NCBI GenBank assembly: GCA_050246945.1
Contig: JBFWVC010000019.1
Location: 1-64,000, forward strand
Length of the DNA stretch: 64,000 bases
Source of the DNA: JAEUMD01 sp050246945
GTDB taxonomy: Bacteria > Pseudomonadota > Alphaproteobacteria > Rhizobiales > Hyphomicrobiaceae
Direction of reading: 5' to 3'
Numbering within the stretch: the first letter of the stretch is position 1; every line of letters begins with the position of its first letter. Below the pieces are notes generated by a model. The model had not been told where the DNA came from, searched no databases, and worked only from the letters and a program-made list of their open reading frames with translations. The translations under genes and the position numbers were made by a program. Positions 53,284 through 62,544 of this stretch are shown here, piece by piece.

Positions 53284-54366
53284 ATGACACCGCCTTCCGG
53301 CCGCCGATCGGATGGCCTTGCATTGGCTCCACACCGGAATGTGTCGATGACACCAGCCTTAGAAAACAAAGCCCGCACCGCGGACGCTCGGCTCGTCGAA
53401 ATCCCCATCCTGGACGTCGGGCCGGACTTCCCCATGGAGACACTTCAGCGGGAACTCGACCGGGCGCACCGGCTGCTCGACGCGGCCACCCAGATCGTGC
53501 CGCGACAGGCGCTGGCATCGCTCGACCGCATTTCCCGCCGCTGGCTCGCCCGATGGGAAAATGCCCACCTGCCTGAGATCGATGAAATCGCGCGCATGCT
53601 CGCCCGGCCCGGCGCTTACTTCCTATCGGTGAACTACGAATGGGGCTGCACCTGCCGGGTGGCGCCTGCGCCGGACGGCGGATCGGCCCGCTTGGTTCGG
53701 GTGCTCGACTGGCGCACGGACGGGCTTGGACGAAACGTTCTTGCCGCCCGCGTCTCCGGCCGCGCCGGGCCGTTCGTCACACTCACGTGGCCCGGATACA
53801 CGGGCGTGTTGCAGGCGGTCGCCCCCGGACGCTTTGCTGGAGCGCTGAATCAGGCTCCGATGCGCAAGGCTGTGGGCTACTACTATCTCGACTGGGCGGC
53901 GAACCGCCAGCGCGTCTGGAAGATGCCACATGGCACGCCAGCCCATCTTCTTCGCTCCGTCTTCGAGCAGGCCGAAAACTACCAGCACGCGAAAGACATT
54001 TTGACCAGGACGCCGATCAGCTCGCCAGCCATCTTTTCGCTTACAGGCACCGACGCGAATGAAACGTGTGTCATCGAGAGGCAGGAGACCGACGCGCGCG
54101 TCCACACCGGAACGCAAGTGGCTGCCAATCACTGGCACGCGATCGGCTGGACGGGGCATGCTCGCGGCAATGACAGCGGCGGGCGGGCCTGTCACATGGC
54201 CAGCGTGTCCACCGCACTCGATCCAGCGCTACCCTGGCTTGCCGCGCCGATCCTCAACCCGACGACACGGCTCGTGATGATCGCCGACGCCAAGAGCGGC
54301 CGCTTTCTTGCTCAGGGCTACGAGGCCGAAGGCGCCGCGACATTGGTGCTCGAAGCCACGGCCTGA
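53284..54366 (+). CDS. Acid ceramidase/NAAA-like Ntn-hydrolase family protein
   Basis: 360 aa. The core NYEWGCTCRVAPAPDGGSARLVRVLDWRTDG resembles the N-terminal-nucleophile cysteine of acid ceramidase, NAAA and bile salt hydrolases, followed by FVTLTWPGYTGVLQAVAPGRFAGALNQAP. The Cys in GCTC is the candidate nucleophile. In relatives it is exposed by autocleavage, but here it lies about 120 residues in. No signal peptide. ATG at 53284 or 53347. Linear amide bond cleavage is likely; the substrate is unknown. Confidence 0.75.
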   Translation: MTPPSGRRSDGLALAPHRNVSMTPALENKARTADARLVEIPILDVGPDFPMETLQRELDRAHRLLDAATQIVPRQALASLDRISRRWLARWENAHLPEIDEIARMLARPGAYFLSVNYEWGCTCRVAPAPDGGSARLVRVLDWRTDGLGRNVLAARVSGRAGPFVTLTWPGYTGVLQAVAPGRFAGALNQAPMRKAVGYYYLDWAANRQRVWKMPHGTPAHLLRSVFEQAENYQHAKDILTRTPISSPAIFSLTGTDANETCVIERQETDARVHTGTQVAANHWHAIGWTGHARGNDSGGRACHMASVSTALDPALPWLAAPILNPTTRLVMIADAKSGRFLAQGYEAEGAATLVLEATA

Positions 54367-54765
54367 TGACGCGACACGCGGTCGCAAGACAACGGGCGGG
54401 CGGCGGGCCCCGGGAGGTGGTCCTCGAAATGCGGTTCATGCAAGCGCTTGAAACAGGCGGGTGCAACACGCCGACGAACCGCGCGCGAGCCTACATTGGA
54501 ATGATTCTATTACTCTTTCTCGAAATCCATGCAGGTTGACATCACGCTTGTGACGCGGCTTCTTCATGGCTGGGCGCAAGTCCGCATCGGAGCCTGATCG
54601 GCCGCGACGGGAGCAGTTGTGCTCCCATCGAAGGCGTGATTGAGGCTCGCAAACAACGGAACAGAGCAGGCCGCATTGGCGGTCTTGATTGAAGGCCAAT
54701 CCTGATCTGCTCTTGAATGAAATTATCCTTGTCGGGGCCTTGAACCCCGGTCTTTGGAGGACATC
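54367..54765. other. Intergenic region upstream of the iron-binding protein
   Basis: 399 bp. No gene was recognised. It includes the Irr-box-like dyad at 54493. Confidence 0.5.
54493..54509. promoter_or_regulatory. ICE/Irr-box-like motif
   Basis: ATTGGAATGATTCTATT resembles the rhizobial iron control element TTTAGAAnnATTCTAAA, with a GAAT-n-ATTC core. It is upstream of a ferric-iron uptake gene, though 257 bp from its start. Confidence 0.5.
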
Positions 54766-55887
54766 ATGTCGGAAAGTCGCGCGTTCACGCGCCGTTTCTT
54801 CTCGCTCGCCATTTCCCTCTCCACTGCCGCTCTGGTGATCGCCGCGCCCGCATTTGCTTCTGGCGAGGGTGAGAAAGATCTGAAGGTCAAGAAGCTTTCG
54901 ATCCCGAGCCCGGTCCCAGGAGCCGCCGGTGAGATCAATATTTACTCGTACCGCGAGCCCGGCCTCATCGAACCGCTCATCGAAACCTTCTCCAAGGAGT
55001 TCGGCGTCAAGGTCAACGTCGTCTATGCCAAGGACGGCCTGACCGAGCGGATTAAGGCCGAAGGTCCCAACAGTCCAGCCGACGTGTTGCTGAGCGTCGA
55101 TATCGGCCGTCTCGACGAAGCGAAGAAGAGCGGCATCACCCAGCCGATCAAGTCGCAGCTCGTCGACGAGGAAATTCCCGCTGCGTACCGTGATCCCGAT
55201 GGCGCATGGATTGGCCTGTCGCAACGCGCTCGCGTCGTCTACGCCTCGAAGGAGCGCGTGAAGCAGGACAAGATCACTTACGAAGAGCTGACGGATCCGA
55301 AATGGAAGGGCAAGATCTGCATGCGCTCGGGCCAGCACACTTATAACATCGGTCTGCTGGCGTCGATCATTGCTCACGAGGGGCCGGAGAAGGCGGAGAA
55401 GTGGGCGATGGGCGTGAAGAACAATCTTGCTCGCAAGCCCGCGGGCGGCGACCGCGATCAGGTCAAGGCCATCTACGCCGGCGAGTGCGATATCGCGGTA
55501 GGCAATACCTACTACATGGCTGCCATGGAAACGAGCGACAAGCCCGAACAGCGCGAATGGGCCAGCTCCGTCAGGCTGCTGTTCCCGAATGCCGATGACC
55601 GCGGCACTCACGTCAATATTTCCGGCGCGATCCTCGCCAAGTATGCGCCCCACAAGGACAATGCGAAGCTCTTCATCGACTTCCTCGTCTCGCACGAAGG
55701 TCAGCACATCTACGCCGAGAAAGTGAACGAGTACCCTCTCGATCCCGACATCCCGGTTTCCGACCGCGTCGCAGCATGGGGTAAGTTGAATCCGGACAAG
55801 CTGCCGCTGATCGACGTCGCCAAGTATCGCAAGCAGGCCTCCGAGATCATGGACAAGGTCGCCTTCGACCAGGGTCCCGGAGCCTGA
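54766..55887 (+). CDS. Fe(III) ABC transporter periplasmic binding protein (FbpA/FutA-like)
   Basis: 373 aa. Signal peptide (FFSLAISLSTAALVIAAPAFA) then a type 2 periplasmic binding fold: INIYSYREPGLIEPLIETFSKEFGVKVNVVYAKDGLTERI, ADVLLSVDIGRLDEAKKSGI, WIGLSQRARVVYASKERV, GNTYYMAAM. Tyr residues in the YY pair and YSYR are likely iron ligands. Starts at 54766 after GGAGG. No permease or ATPase genes follow here. Confidence 0.92.
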   Translation: MSESRAFTRRFFSLAISLSTAALVIAAPAFASGEGEKDLKVKKLSIPSPVPGAAGEINIYSYREPGLIEPLIETFSKEFGVKVNVVYAKDGLTERIKAEGPNSPADVLLSVDIGRLDEAKKSGITQPIKSQLVDEEIPAAYRDPDGAWIGLSQRARVVYASKERVKQDKITYEELTDPKWKGKICMRSGQHTYNIGLLASIIAHEGPEKAEKWAMGVKNNLARKPAGGDRDQVKAIYAGECDIAVGNTYYMAAMETSDKPEQREWASSVRLLFPNADDRGTHVNISGAILAKYAPHKDNAKLFIDFLVSHEGQHIYAEKVNEYPLDPDIPVSDRVAAWGKLNPDKLPLIDVAKYRKQASEIMDKVAFDQGPGA

Positions 55888-55949
55888 GCCTGCAAAGGGC
55901 GCCGCGCGGAACATTGTGTCCGCCCGGACGGCCCGTTCGAGACTTCAAG

Positions 55950-55984
55950 AGCCGCGCGCCGCACCGGATGCGCGGCTTTTCTTT
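55950..55984 (+). terminator. Rho-independent terminator after the iron-binding protein gene
   Basis: Stem AGCCGCGC/GCGCGGCT (8 bp, loop 12 nt) then TTTCTTTT. 63 bp beyond the stop codon. Confidence 0.8.
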
Positions 55985-56080
55985 TCCGGCCAAGGGCTGC
56001 CGAAGAAGCGTTGGCAGGCTATAAGGACGGACTGAACAACCGACAAGAGCCGCAAACGGCAGGAAGAGGACAACGCCCCC

Positions 56081-56929
56081 ATGAAGCTCGTGCGATTTGG
56101 ACCCGCTGGCGACGAGAAGCCCGGATTGATCGATGCGCAGGGCATCGTTCGCGATCTCTCGCAGCACATCCCCGACATCGACCGGCGAACGCTCGGGGCC
56201 GATACGATCGCCAAGCTGAAGTCGATTGACCATTCGACTCTACCCGCTGTGCCACAAGGCGTGCGGCTCGGTGCGCCGGTGGGTGACGTGCGCAACTACA
56301 TGGCCATCGGGCTCAACTACGCGGATCATGCAGCGGAGGCAGGCCTGCGTGTGCCGCGCGAGCCGGTCATTTTCAACAAGATCGGCAACTGTATCGTCGG
56401 GCCGAACGACGATATCATGATGCCGCGAGACGCGCAGAAGCTCGATTACGAAGTCGAAATCGGATTCGTCATCTCGAAGCGCGCACGCTACGTCGAGGAG
56501 AAAGACGCCGCCGATTACATTGCCGGCTATCTCGTCTGCAACGACGTTTCGGAACGGCATTTCCAGACCGAACGCTCCGGCCAGTGGGTGAAGGGCAAGG
56601 CGGCCGAAACGTTCGGACCGCTGGGCCCATGGCTCGTCACGCCTGACGAGGCGAGCGACGTCGACAGTCTTGCGATGTGGCTCGACGTGAACGGCGAGCG
56701 GCGCCAGACCGGCAACACCTCGACGATGATCTTCAAGATTCCTTACATCCTCTCCTACATGACGCGCTTCATGGTGCTGGAGCCAGGCGATGTGGTTGCA
56801 ACCGGTACGCCTCCCGGCGTCGCGCTCGGCATGAAGGAGCCCAAGTGGCTGCAAGTGGGCGACGTGGTGACGCTCGGCATCGATAAGCTCGGCGAGCAGC
56901 GCAGCCGGATCGCGGCATTCAAGCTGTGA
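56081..56929 (+). CDS. Fumarylacetoacetate hydrolase-family protein
   Basis: 282 aa. FAH fold: NYMAIGLNYADHAAEAGLRVP, PVIFNKIGNCIVGPNDDI, metal-binding YEVEIGFVIS, NDVSERHFQ, GDVVATGTPPGVALGMKEP. Hydrolase, isomerase or decarboxylase on 2,4-diketo or oxo acids; the substrate cannot be fixed. ATG after GGAAGAGGA. Confidence 0.93.
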   Translation: MKLVRFGPAGDEKPGLIDAQGIVRDLSQHIPDIDRRTLGADTIAKLKSIDHSTLPAVPQGVRLGAPVGDVRNYMAIGLNYADHAAEAGLRVPREPVIFNKIGNCIVGPNDDIMMPRDAQKLDYEVEIGFVISKRARYVEEKDAADYIAGYLVCNDVSERHFQTERSGQWVKGKAAETFGPLGPWLVTPDEASDVDSLAMWLDVNGERRQTGNTSTMIFKIPYILSYMTRFMVLEPGDVVATGTPPGVALGMKEPKWLQVGDVVTLGIDKLGEQRSRIAAFKL

Positions 56930-57108
56930 GGTGCCAAGCTTTGATCTGGCGTTCCGCGCGGCTTGACTGCGCGACGACAGTGGAGTGCATGGCGCGGTGT
57001 AAATCGAACGACGGGATCGTCCCTGATCGACCGTGCTCGAGTTGGGCGAAAGCGGGCACACGATTTAGCCCTGCGCTTTGAGCATGTTGAGCTGAGCCGC
57101 GGCGAAAT

Positions 57109-57789
57109 TCACTGCCCCAGTTGCTGAAGTATCTGCCGTGCCAGCCTCTCTGCCTCCGCAGGATCGATGCGGTCCATGTACGGCATGGGCTCGCGCGGCA
57201 GTTGCGCTTCCAGCAGCGCACGGATCTGCGCTTCCGTCGCTTCGATGTCGGGCCTCGAAGCCTCGATGGGGCGGGCGAACTCGGGGGATGGCTGCTTCGA
57301 CGAGGGAGCGTGCAGAACCGGCGCTGCAACGTTCATCGCACCGTTTGCTTCGACCACCATGCGGTTGCCATTCAACACGCCAAGCACATGAACGCTGACC
57401 GGCAGACTGGCGCTGGCTTCGAGAAGCCGGCCGTCCGTGTCTGCATGGAATGTCGTCGACGCTGATCTCATGGCCTCTGGGAGATTGGCCGTGAAGGCCC
57501 GTCGGAAGGCTGCCTCCATTTCCACGTCATTTTCGAGTGATTGCTTGGCGGCAAAGCTCAGGCCGGCGTTGATCGCAGTCTGCAGCTGGTGGCGTGCAGC
57601 ATTGGCACGCCCGTAGTCCAGGGCACCGATTGAGACCGCGACGAGCGGCAGAAGCAGGGCGGCGAAAATCAAGACGATGTTGCCGCATTCATCGCGCAAA
57701 AAGTCACCTTGAGGCCGCCACTGCAAGATCTGATGTACCGGCTTGAGGAGCTCGGCGGAAAGATGAGCGCGGCAAAGTTTGGCTGGCAT
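57109..57789 (-). CDS. TadE/TadG-like pilus-assembly-type membrane protein
   Basis: 226 aa. N-terminal DECGNIVLIFAALLLPLVAVSIGALDYGRANAARHQLQTAINAGL is the TadE/G hallmark (one transmembrane helix after a short basic region). A soluble beta-rich domain follows and a charged C-terminus with MPYMDRIDPAEAERLARQIL. No other tad genes are nearby. Confidence 0.85.
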   Translation of the reverse strand: MPAKLCRAHLSAELLKPVHQILQWRPQGDFLRDECGNIVLIFAALLLPLVAVSIGALDYGRANAARHQLQTAINAGLSFAAKQSLENDVEMEAAFRRAFTANLPEAMRSASTTFHADTDGRLLEASASLPVSVHVLGVLNGNRMVVEANGAMNVAAPVLHAPSSKQPSPEFARPIEASRPDIEATEAQIRALLEAQLPREPMPYMDRIDPAEAERLARQILQQLGQ

Positions 57790-57930
57790 GGTGCTGCCTC
57801 GAAGTGCTCCGTCGATGCGCCCGAGGATAGAGTGCCAATAGCCAACGCACGTCTAGCAGATCCCGTTCCGGTAAGGGATGTTTGCCGTAATGGTTGAGGC
57901 GGCGCTAAGGCGCGTCCAGGGATGGCGCAT

Positions 57931-58389
57931 TCACCAGCCACCGCCAGTTGCGGGCCACGATCCCATCGGCCAGATGCCAGGCGGCGACATGGCTGATCCA
58001 AACGGATAGCCACCCGCCCAGGGCGAGGTTTGCCACGGCGATTGCCAAGGGCTCCCCCATCCCGTCGGCATGTATCCGGGCAGGCCGTATCCATAGGGAT
58101 TGTAGAGTTGAGGAGCACTCCCTAGTCCGCGCCACGGACTTCCCCATCCGCCCCAAGGGCTGCCGTAGCCGCCCGGAAAGGCGCTGGACCCCGCTCCGGG
58201 ATAATCCACAGTCGGCCCATACCATGGCCCGAACGGATTGGACTGTGCCCAGTAGGAGTAGCGCGGTCCGCCTCCGATCTGGAACGAGAAGCAGAAGAAG
58301 GCATCCGCAGGGCGCGGCAAGGCAGCCAAGCCCAGCACGGTCATGGCGATGAGGGATGCGATACGCGCGCTGTTGTCGTTCCGCGACAT
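57931..58389 (-). CDS. Exported Gly/Trp/Pro/Tyr-rich protein, sulfur-globule-protein-like
   Basis: 152 aa. A signal peptide ends near residue 30 (LGLAALPRPADA). The mature part is low complexity with many Gly, Trp, Tyr, Pro and Ser (YGSPWGGWGSPWRGLG, GWGSPWQSPWQTSPW). This composition resembles the envelope proteins of periplasmic sulfur globules in dsr-type sulfur oxidisers. A hairpin (GGGCCTCGC..GCGAGGCCC) sits just upstream of the ATG and no clear ribosome site is seen. It could also be an unrelated cell-surface glycine-rich protein. Confidence 0.65.
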   Translation of the reverse strand: MSRNDNSARIASLIAMTVLGLAALPRPADAFFCFSFQIGGGPRYSYWAQSNPFGPWYGPTVDYPGAGSSAFPGGYGSPWGGWGSPWRGLGSAPQLYNPYGYGLPGYMPTGWGSPWQSPWQTSPWAGGYPFGSAMSPPGIWPMGSWPATGGGW

Positions 58390-58494
58390 GGGAAGGGGCC
58401 TCGCATCGAGTGAGACGCGAGGCCCAGTGTGGCGCGACCGGGCGCGCAGGTAAAGCGCAAGCTTTCGCTAGGCTTTCCAGATCCCTTCCATGCC

Positions 58495-59352
58495 TCAGTC
58501 CCTGAGCAACTCGTTGATTGAGGTCTTCGAGCGCGTCCTCTCGTCGACCCGCTTGACGATCACCGCGCAGTAGAGCCCAGGACCGGCCGAGCCGTCGGGT
58601 AGCGGCTTTCCAGGCATCGTTCCAGATACAACCACCGAATAGGGAGGCACTTGTCCGAAGAATTTTTCGCCCGTTGCGCGGTCGATGATCGTCGTGGACG
58701 CGCCGATGTAGACGCCCATCGACAACACCGAGCCCTCGCCGACCCGAACGCCTTCCGCCACCTCGGCACGCGCGCCGATAAAGCAGTTGTCCTCGATCAC
58801 CACCGGCCCGGCCTGCAATGGTTCGAGCACGCCACCGATGCCGGCTCCCCCTGAGATGTGGCAGTTCTTGCCGATCTGCGCGCACGAGCCGACCGTCGCC
58901 CAGGTATCTACCATCGTGCCGCTGTCGACATATGCACCGAGGTTGACGAACGATGGCATCAGCACGACGCCCGGCGCGATGTAGGCCGAACGCCGCACGA
59001 TGGCGCCCGGAACGGCGCGGAAGCCGGCGTCCTTGAACGTCTGCGCGCTCCAGTCACCGTACTTCAGGGGCACCTTGTCATAGCCGTGTACCCGGCTGGC
59101 GTAGGTGCCGCTCTTCTGGAACGGAATGATCTCGTTGTCGTTCAAGCGGAACGACAGCAGCACTGCCTTTTTCAGCCATTGATTGACGACCCATTCGCCG
59201 TCGGTCTTCTCAGCCACCCGTGCCTTGCCGCTGTCGAGCAGGTCCAGCGCGGCCTCTACCGCGTCGCGGACCGCTCCTTTGGTCGCGGTGTTGATGGTGT
59301 CGCGGGCCTCGAAGGCGGCTTCGATGGTGTCTTTGAGGTCGGCGTGCGACAT
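58495..59352 (-). CDS. dapD: Tetrahydrodipicolinate N-succinyltransferase
   Basis: 285 aa, typical length. Left-handed beta-helix hexapeptides: VLMPSFVNLGAYVDSGTMVD, SCAQIGKNCHISGGAGIGGVLEP, VIEDNCFIGARAEVAEGVRVG. Makes N-succinyl-2-amino-6-oxopimelate in lysine/DAP synthesis. Start at MSHADLKDTIEAAF; the frame is open further upstream. Confidence 0.96.
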   Translation of the reverse strand: MSHADLKDTIEAAFEARDTINTATKGAVRDAVEAALDLLDSGKARVAEKTDGEWVVNQWLKKAVLLSFRLNDNEIIPFQKSGTYASRVHGYDKVPLKYGDWSAQTFKDAGFRAVPGAIVRRSAYIAPGVVLMPSFVNLGAYVDSGTMVDTWATVGSCAQIGKNCHISGGAGIGGVLEPLQAGPVVIEDNCFIGARAEVAEGVRVGEGSVLSMGVYIGASTTIIDRATGEKFFGQVPPYSVVVSGTMPGKPLPDGSAGPGLYCAVIVKRVDERTRSKTSINELLRD

Positions 59353-59611
59353 CGGCGGCTGCTCCCTGGAAAATGTCCTGATGGGTTTTGTTGGGCCGAG
59401 GTTGTGGCGTCTCGTGCCTGTGGTGTCAATCACGCGGCCGCAGCACTCCGTTCGCTGCACGACTGTCCTGCGCCCACCAGGCATGGCTCTGCGCGGCTAC
59501 ACCTCGGCACCATTTGTTTTCGCCCTGGAAGATTTATGTTTGCAGTCCTACGAATCTCGCTAGCTTCGATTCGCCGCACGAGGGGTGCGGTTTTCCAAGC
59601 GAGATACGGCC

Positions 59612-59914
59612 ATGGCCAAGAAACCGGCAAGCGAGAAAACGAGCGCCAAGGTCGCCTCTGCGGCGGCGAAGGTTCTCAAGGACCCTAAGGCATCCAAGGG
59701 CGCAAAGTCGGCTGCGGCGTCTGCTCTGACCCAGAAGGGATCGGACGAGAAGACGAGCGCGGCGGTTGCTTCCAAGGCGGCTAAGGTGCTGAAAGACCCC
59801 AAGGCATCGAAGGCTGAAAAGACCGTAGCCGCGTCTGCGCTGACGCAGAAGGCAGGCAAGGCCCCGGCCAAGAAGGCAGCGCCGTCCAAGAAAGCGCCTG
59901 CGAAGAAGAAGTGA
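59612..59914 (+). CDS. Lys/Ala-rich histone H1-like small protein
   Basis: 100 aa. Two direct internal repeats (KTSAKVASAAAKVLKDPKAS and KTSAAVASKAAKVLKDPKAS, each followed by AASALTQK), then a basic tail (KAPAKKAAPSKKAPAKKK). Probably DNA or RNA binding; similar proteins occur in many Hyphomicrobiales. An ATG nine codons earlier is less likely. Confidence 0.8.
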   Translation: MAKKPASEKTSAKVASAAAKVLKDPKASKGAKSAAASALTQKGSDEKTSAAVASKAAKVLKDPKASKAEKTVAASALTQKAGKAPAKKAAPSKKAPAKKK

Positions 59915-59983
59915 TCCCATAGGGCCAAGGGTAGCGGCACCAGCCCGCCTTCGGCACGTCAGGGCCAGAGGCTGAATTTATGC

Positions 59984-60020
59984 GGGCGGAGCTTTGGGCT
60001 CCGCCCCATTTTATTTTTTC
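59984..60020 (+). terminator. Rho-independent terminator
   Basis: Stem GGGCGGAGC/GCTCCGCCC (9 bp, 5-nt loop) followed by CATTTTATTTTTTC. Ends the transcript of the histone-like gene. Confidence 0.88.
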
Positions 60021-60158
60021 TCTTCGCGTCGGCCAAGGACCACTGCGATACATGTCCAGTGCCGCCGGTCTGTTGGCTGCCGGCGTCACGTGGTGCGGCA
60101 CGAGCGATGCTATTGATGTACATCGACTGCGCGGGCCGTCGAAGGGTGGAGGAACGAG

Positions 60159-60500
60159 ATGGCACTCGAACGTTGTGTGTCCGAAATGGGCATGGGAGTG
60201 GATGTGCACGGCCGGGACTACACCCGGGCTGCCCGGCGGGCCGTGAGCGATGCGATACGTCATTCCAGCCTCAGCCTCTTTCGCGCCGTGGGCAAGTCTC
60301 GTGACGAAATGCATATCCATGTGGTGATCGGCGTGCCTGAACCGGATCGCGTCGACCTTGATGCCGTGGCGAAAGAACTACCCTACGGCCAGGTGACCGT
60401 GACTGCCGAGAAAGGCGGCCTTGAAGTGCCCAACGCGAACGATACCGACGCGATCGTTATCGCCAATGCGGCGGTACTCGTCCATTTCGACTTGTCTTGA
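60159..60500 (+). CDS. Lin0512 family protein
   Basis: 113 aa. Family pattern MGMGVDVHGRDYTRAARRAVSDAIRHSSLSLF and VVIGVPEPDRVDLDAVAKELPYGQVTVTAEKGGLEVPN. Function unknown. ATG with GGAGG upstream. Confidence 0.85.
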   Translation: MALERCVSEMGMGVDVHGRDYTRAARRAVSDAIRHSSLSLFRAVGKSRDEMHIHVVIGVPEPDRVDLDAVAKELPYGQVTVTAEKGGLEVPNANDTDAIVIANAAVLVHFDLS

Positions 60501-60613
60501 GGCTGGTTTTCGTAGCTCGCGGCGAGCCCGGCATCTCCGATCGAGAGGGCCTCGGTGAAAAAATGCGCCGAAGCGGACGTATCGCGCGAATGCGGCGGCA
60601 TCGGAAGTGCGAC

Positions 60614-60643
60614 GGGCGGGGCCTTGTGGCTCCGTCCTTTTTT
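60614..60643 (+). terminator. Rho-independent terminator
   Basis: Stem GGGCGGGGCC/GGCTCCGTCC with two G-U pairs and loop TTGT, then a run of T. Located 113 bp after the Lin0512 gene. The remaining bases of 60501-60841 hold no recognised gene. Confidence 0.75.
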
Positions 60644-60841
60644 GTCGGGGCACTTTCTCAAGGTGAAGCGCGCATGCCGGCGAATTTCAGCAATCTTTGC
60701 AGATTTGCAATTCGAGAAGATTTTTGACGACATCTGCTTCAAACAACGTTCGCCGCATTAATCGCGTGCCAAGTCGAGCGACCATATACTTTAAAAGTCA
60801 GATCTGTCTTCGTCTCCGATTGTTTCCAAAGGGTACCCGTC

Positions 60842-62164
60842 GTGAGAGAAATCATCGAGTCGAAGTCCCTTAGATTCTGGATCGCGCTGGCGCTATTCAT
60901 TTCCATTGCACCTTTGGCCATTTCAGCCATTGGCGGCTTTGTGCTTCTGGACCGTGGCGTCATCTCACCGTTCCACGACATTGCCTCCCGGCATCGCAAG
61001 CAGATCATGCCATCGCAAGAACTCAGGACGCTGATGTGGGACACATTGGTGCCCGTCGACGAATACATTGAGGACCGCAATGCCCTGCATTCGGCTTCCT
61101 ATCGCGATATTCGCACGCGGATTGCGGGTCAGTTCGCAAACGTGATCGAGGCCTTTGAACAGGAACCGCGGACGCAGGAACTCCTTGAGCGTGCGCAAGG
61201 CATGTGGACGAAAGCGGACGACCAAGCGACGCGAGTCATCTCTGAAATGGCGCAGGCCAATAGCCCGGAAATCCTTGAGGCGCAGCGCCAGTTTCACGCC
61301 GAGGTGGAGGCAGCTTCCGACATTTTGAAATCGGTCGCGGAACGGATCGCTACCGCAGTACATGTGGACCACGATCAGGCGCTTCTACAATATGAGCGCG
61401 CAATCTGGATTTCGATCATCGCAGGAATCGTCTGTCTGATCGCAATATCCGTCAGCATGTTCATGGTTGGTCGGATCATCGGCTCGAGCGTCGACCGGCT
61501 TGTCGATGGCGCCTCGCGGTTTGCCGACGGTGATCGGTTTCATCGCATCGACATCCAGGTGCCGCCGGAGTTGGGTCGTGTGGCCAACGAGTTCAACTTG
61601 ATGATTGAACGTATCCGGGACACGGAAGCTGACCTCGCCGCGCTTGCCAACGCTGACAGTCTCACTCGCCTTGCCAATAGGCGCGCCTTCGACGCGATCT
61701 TCGCCGAGGAGGCCGCGCGCCGCAAACGATATGGTGGCAGCATGTCGCTGCTGGCAATCGACTTGGACCGCTTCAAGAACATCAACGACACGCATGGACA
61801 CAACGGCGGTGACGAAGTGCTCCGCGCCGCCGCAAAAATTCTGTCGGCAAGCATCCGGCCGGTTGACCGCTTGTTCCGGATCGGCGGCGAAGAGTTCGCC
61901 GTCATCCTGCCACACACCGAACTGGCCGGCGCATGCGACGCAGCAGAACGGTTGCGGCAAGCAATTGAAAGCATGGAAGTGGTCTTCAACGGAAAGGCAA
62001 TCCCCGTGACGACGAGCATCGGTGTGGCGTTGGTTGCCGACAACATGACGCAGGAAAGCGCTATGCAGGCCGCCGACTCCGCGCTGTATCAGGCCAAGAA
62101 AACCGGCAGGAACAAGGTTGTCGTCAACGGTTTGGCGCCGATATCGAGCAAAACCGCCGCGTGA
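60842..62164 (+). CDS. Membrane diguanylate cyclase with HAMP-like linker
   Basis: 440 aa from GTG. Transmembrane helix near 15-35 (IALALFISIAPLAISAIGGFVLL), a helical periplasmic sensor region, a second helix near 185-205 (WISIIAGIVCLIAISVSMFMVG), a HAMP-like linker, and a GGDEF domain with intact active site RIGGEEFAVIL. An inhibitory I-site RPVD sits five residues before GGEEF, so product feedback is likely. Produces cyclic di-GMP; the PilZ protein at 32897 is a possible effector. Confidence 0.94.
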   Translation: MREIIESKSLRFWIALALFISIAPLAISAIGGFVLLDRGVISPFHDIASRHRKQIMPSQELRTLMWDTLVPVDEYIEDRNALHSASYRDIRTRIAGQFANVIEAFEQEPRTQELLERAQGMWTKADDQATRVISEMAQANSPEILEAQRQFHAEVEAASDILKSVAERIATAVHVDHDQALLQYERAIWISIIAGIVCLIAISVSMFMVGRIIGSSVDRLVDGASRFADGDRFHRIDIQVPPELGRVANEFNLMIERIRDTEADLAALANADSLTRLANRRAFDAIFAEEAARRKRYGGSMSLLAIDLDRFKNINDTHGHNGGDEVLRAAAKILSASIRPVDRLFRIGGEEFAVILPHTELAGACDAAERLRQAIESMEVVFNGKAIPVTTSIGVALVADNMTQESAMQAADSALYQAKKTGRNKVVVNGLAPISSKTAA

Positions 62165-62544
62165 GTTTGCATTCGAGTGATCGGTGCGGGAGAGGGCGGC
62201 AAGACCTCTTTCACAGACCCAATTCGAGCATGCTCGCTGGGCGCGAGGAACAGGGCGATTTGCGCTTTTGCTTGGCAAAACGGCAACGCCCGGCCACCAA
62301 GTTTGAGGGCGGCGAACTCGGTCGGCCGTGGTCCATTGCACGCGTGGTCGCATCAGGCGTGCGTCAGCTCAATGTTCTGAGAGAAGCATTCCGCCGGTCC
62401 CGTCGGCACGCCGGTCTCGTCAAACCTCTAATCTTCCAACGTTCTTATTGAATTCCGTTCATCGGCGCACTACGGTCCGTCCGTCTGGCTAGTTTCAGAC
62501 GACAGATTAGATTCCATCGAGCACATCGCTCAGGGAGTTCGCAA
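62165..62544. other. Intergenic region upstream of the PQQ enzyme gene
   Basis: 380 bp, no supported gene, no recognised riboswitch or repeat. Confidence 0.45.
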
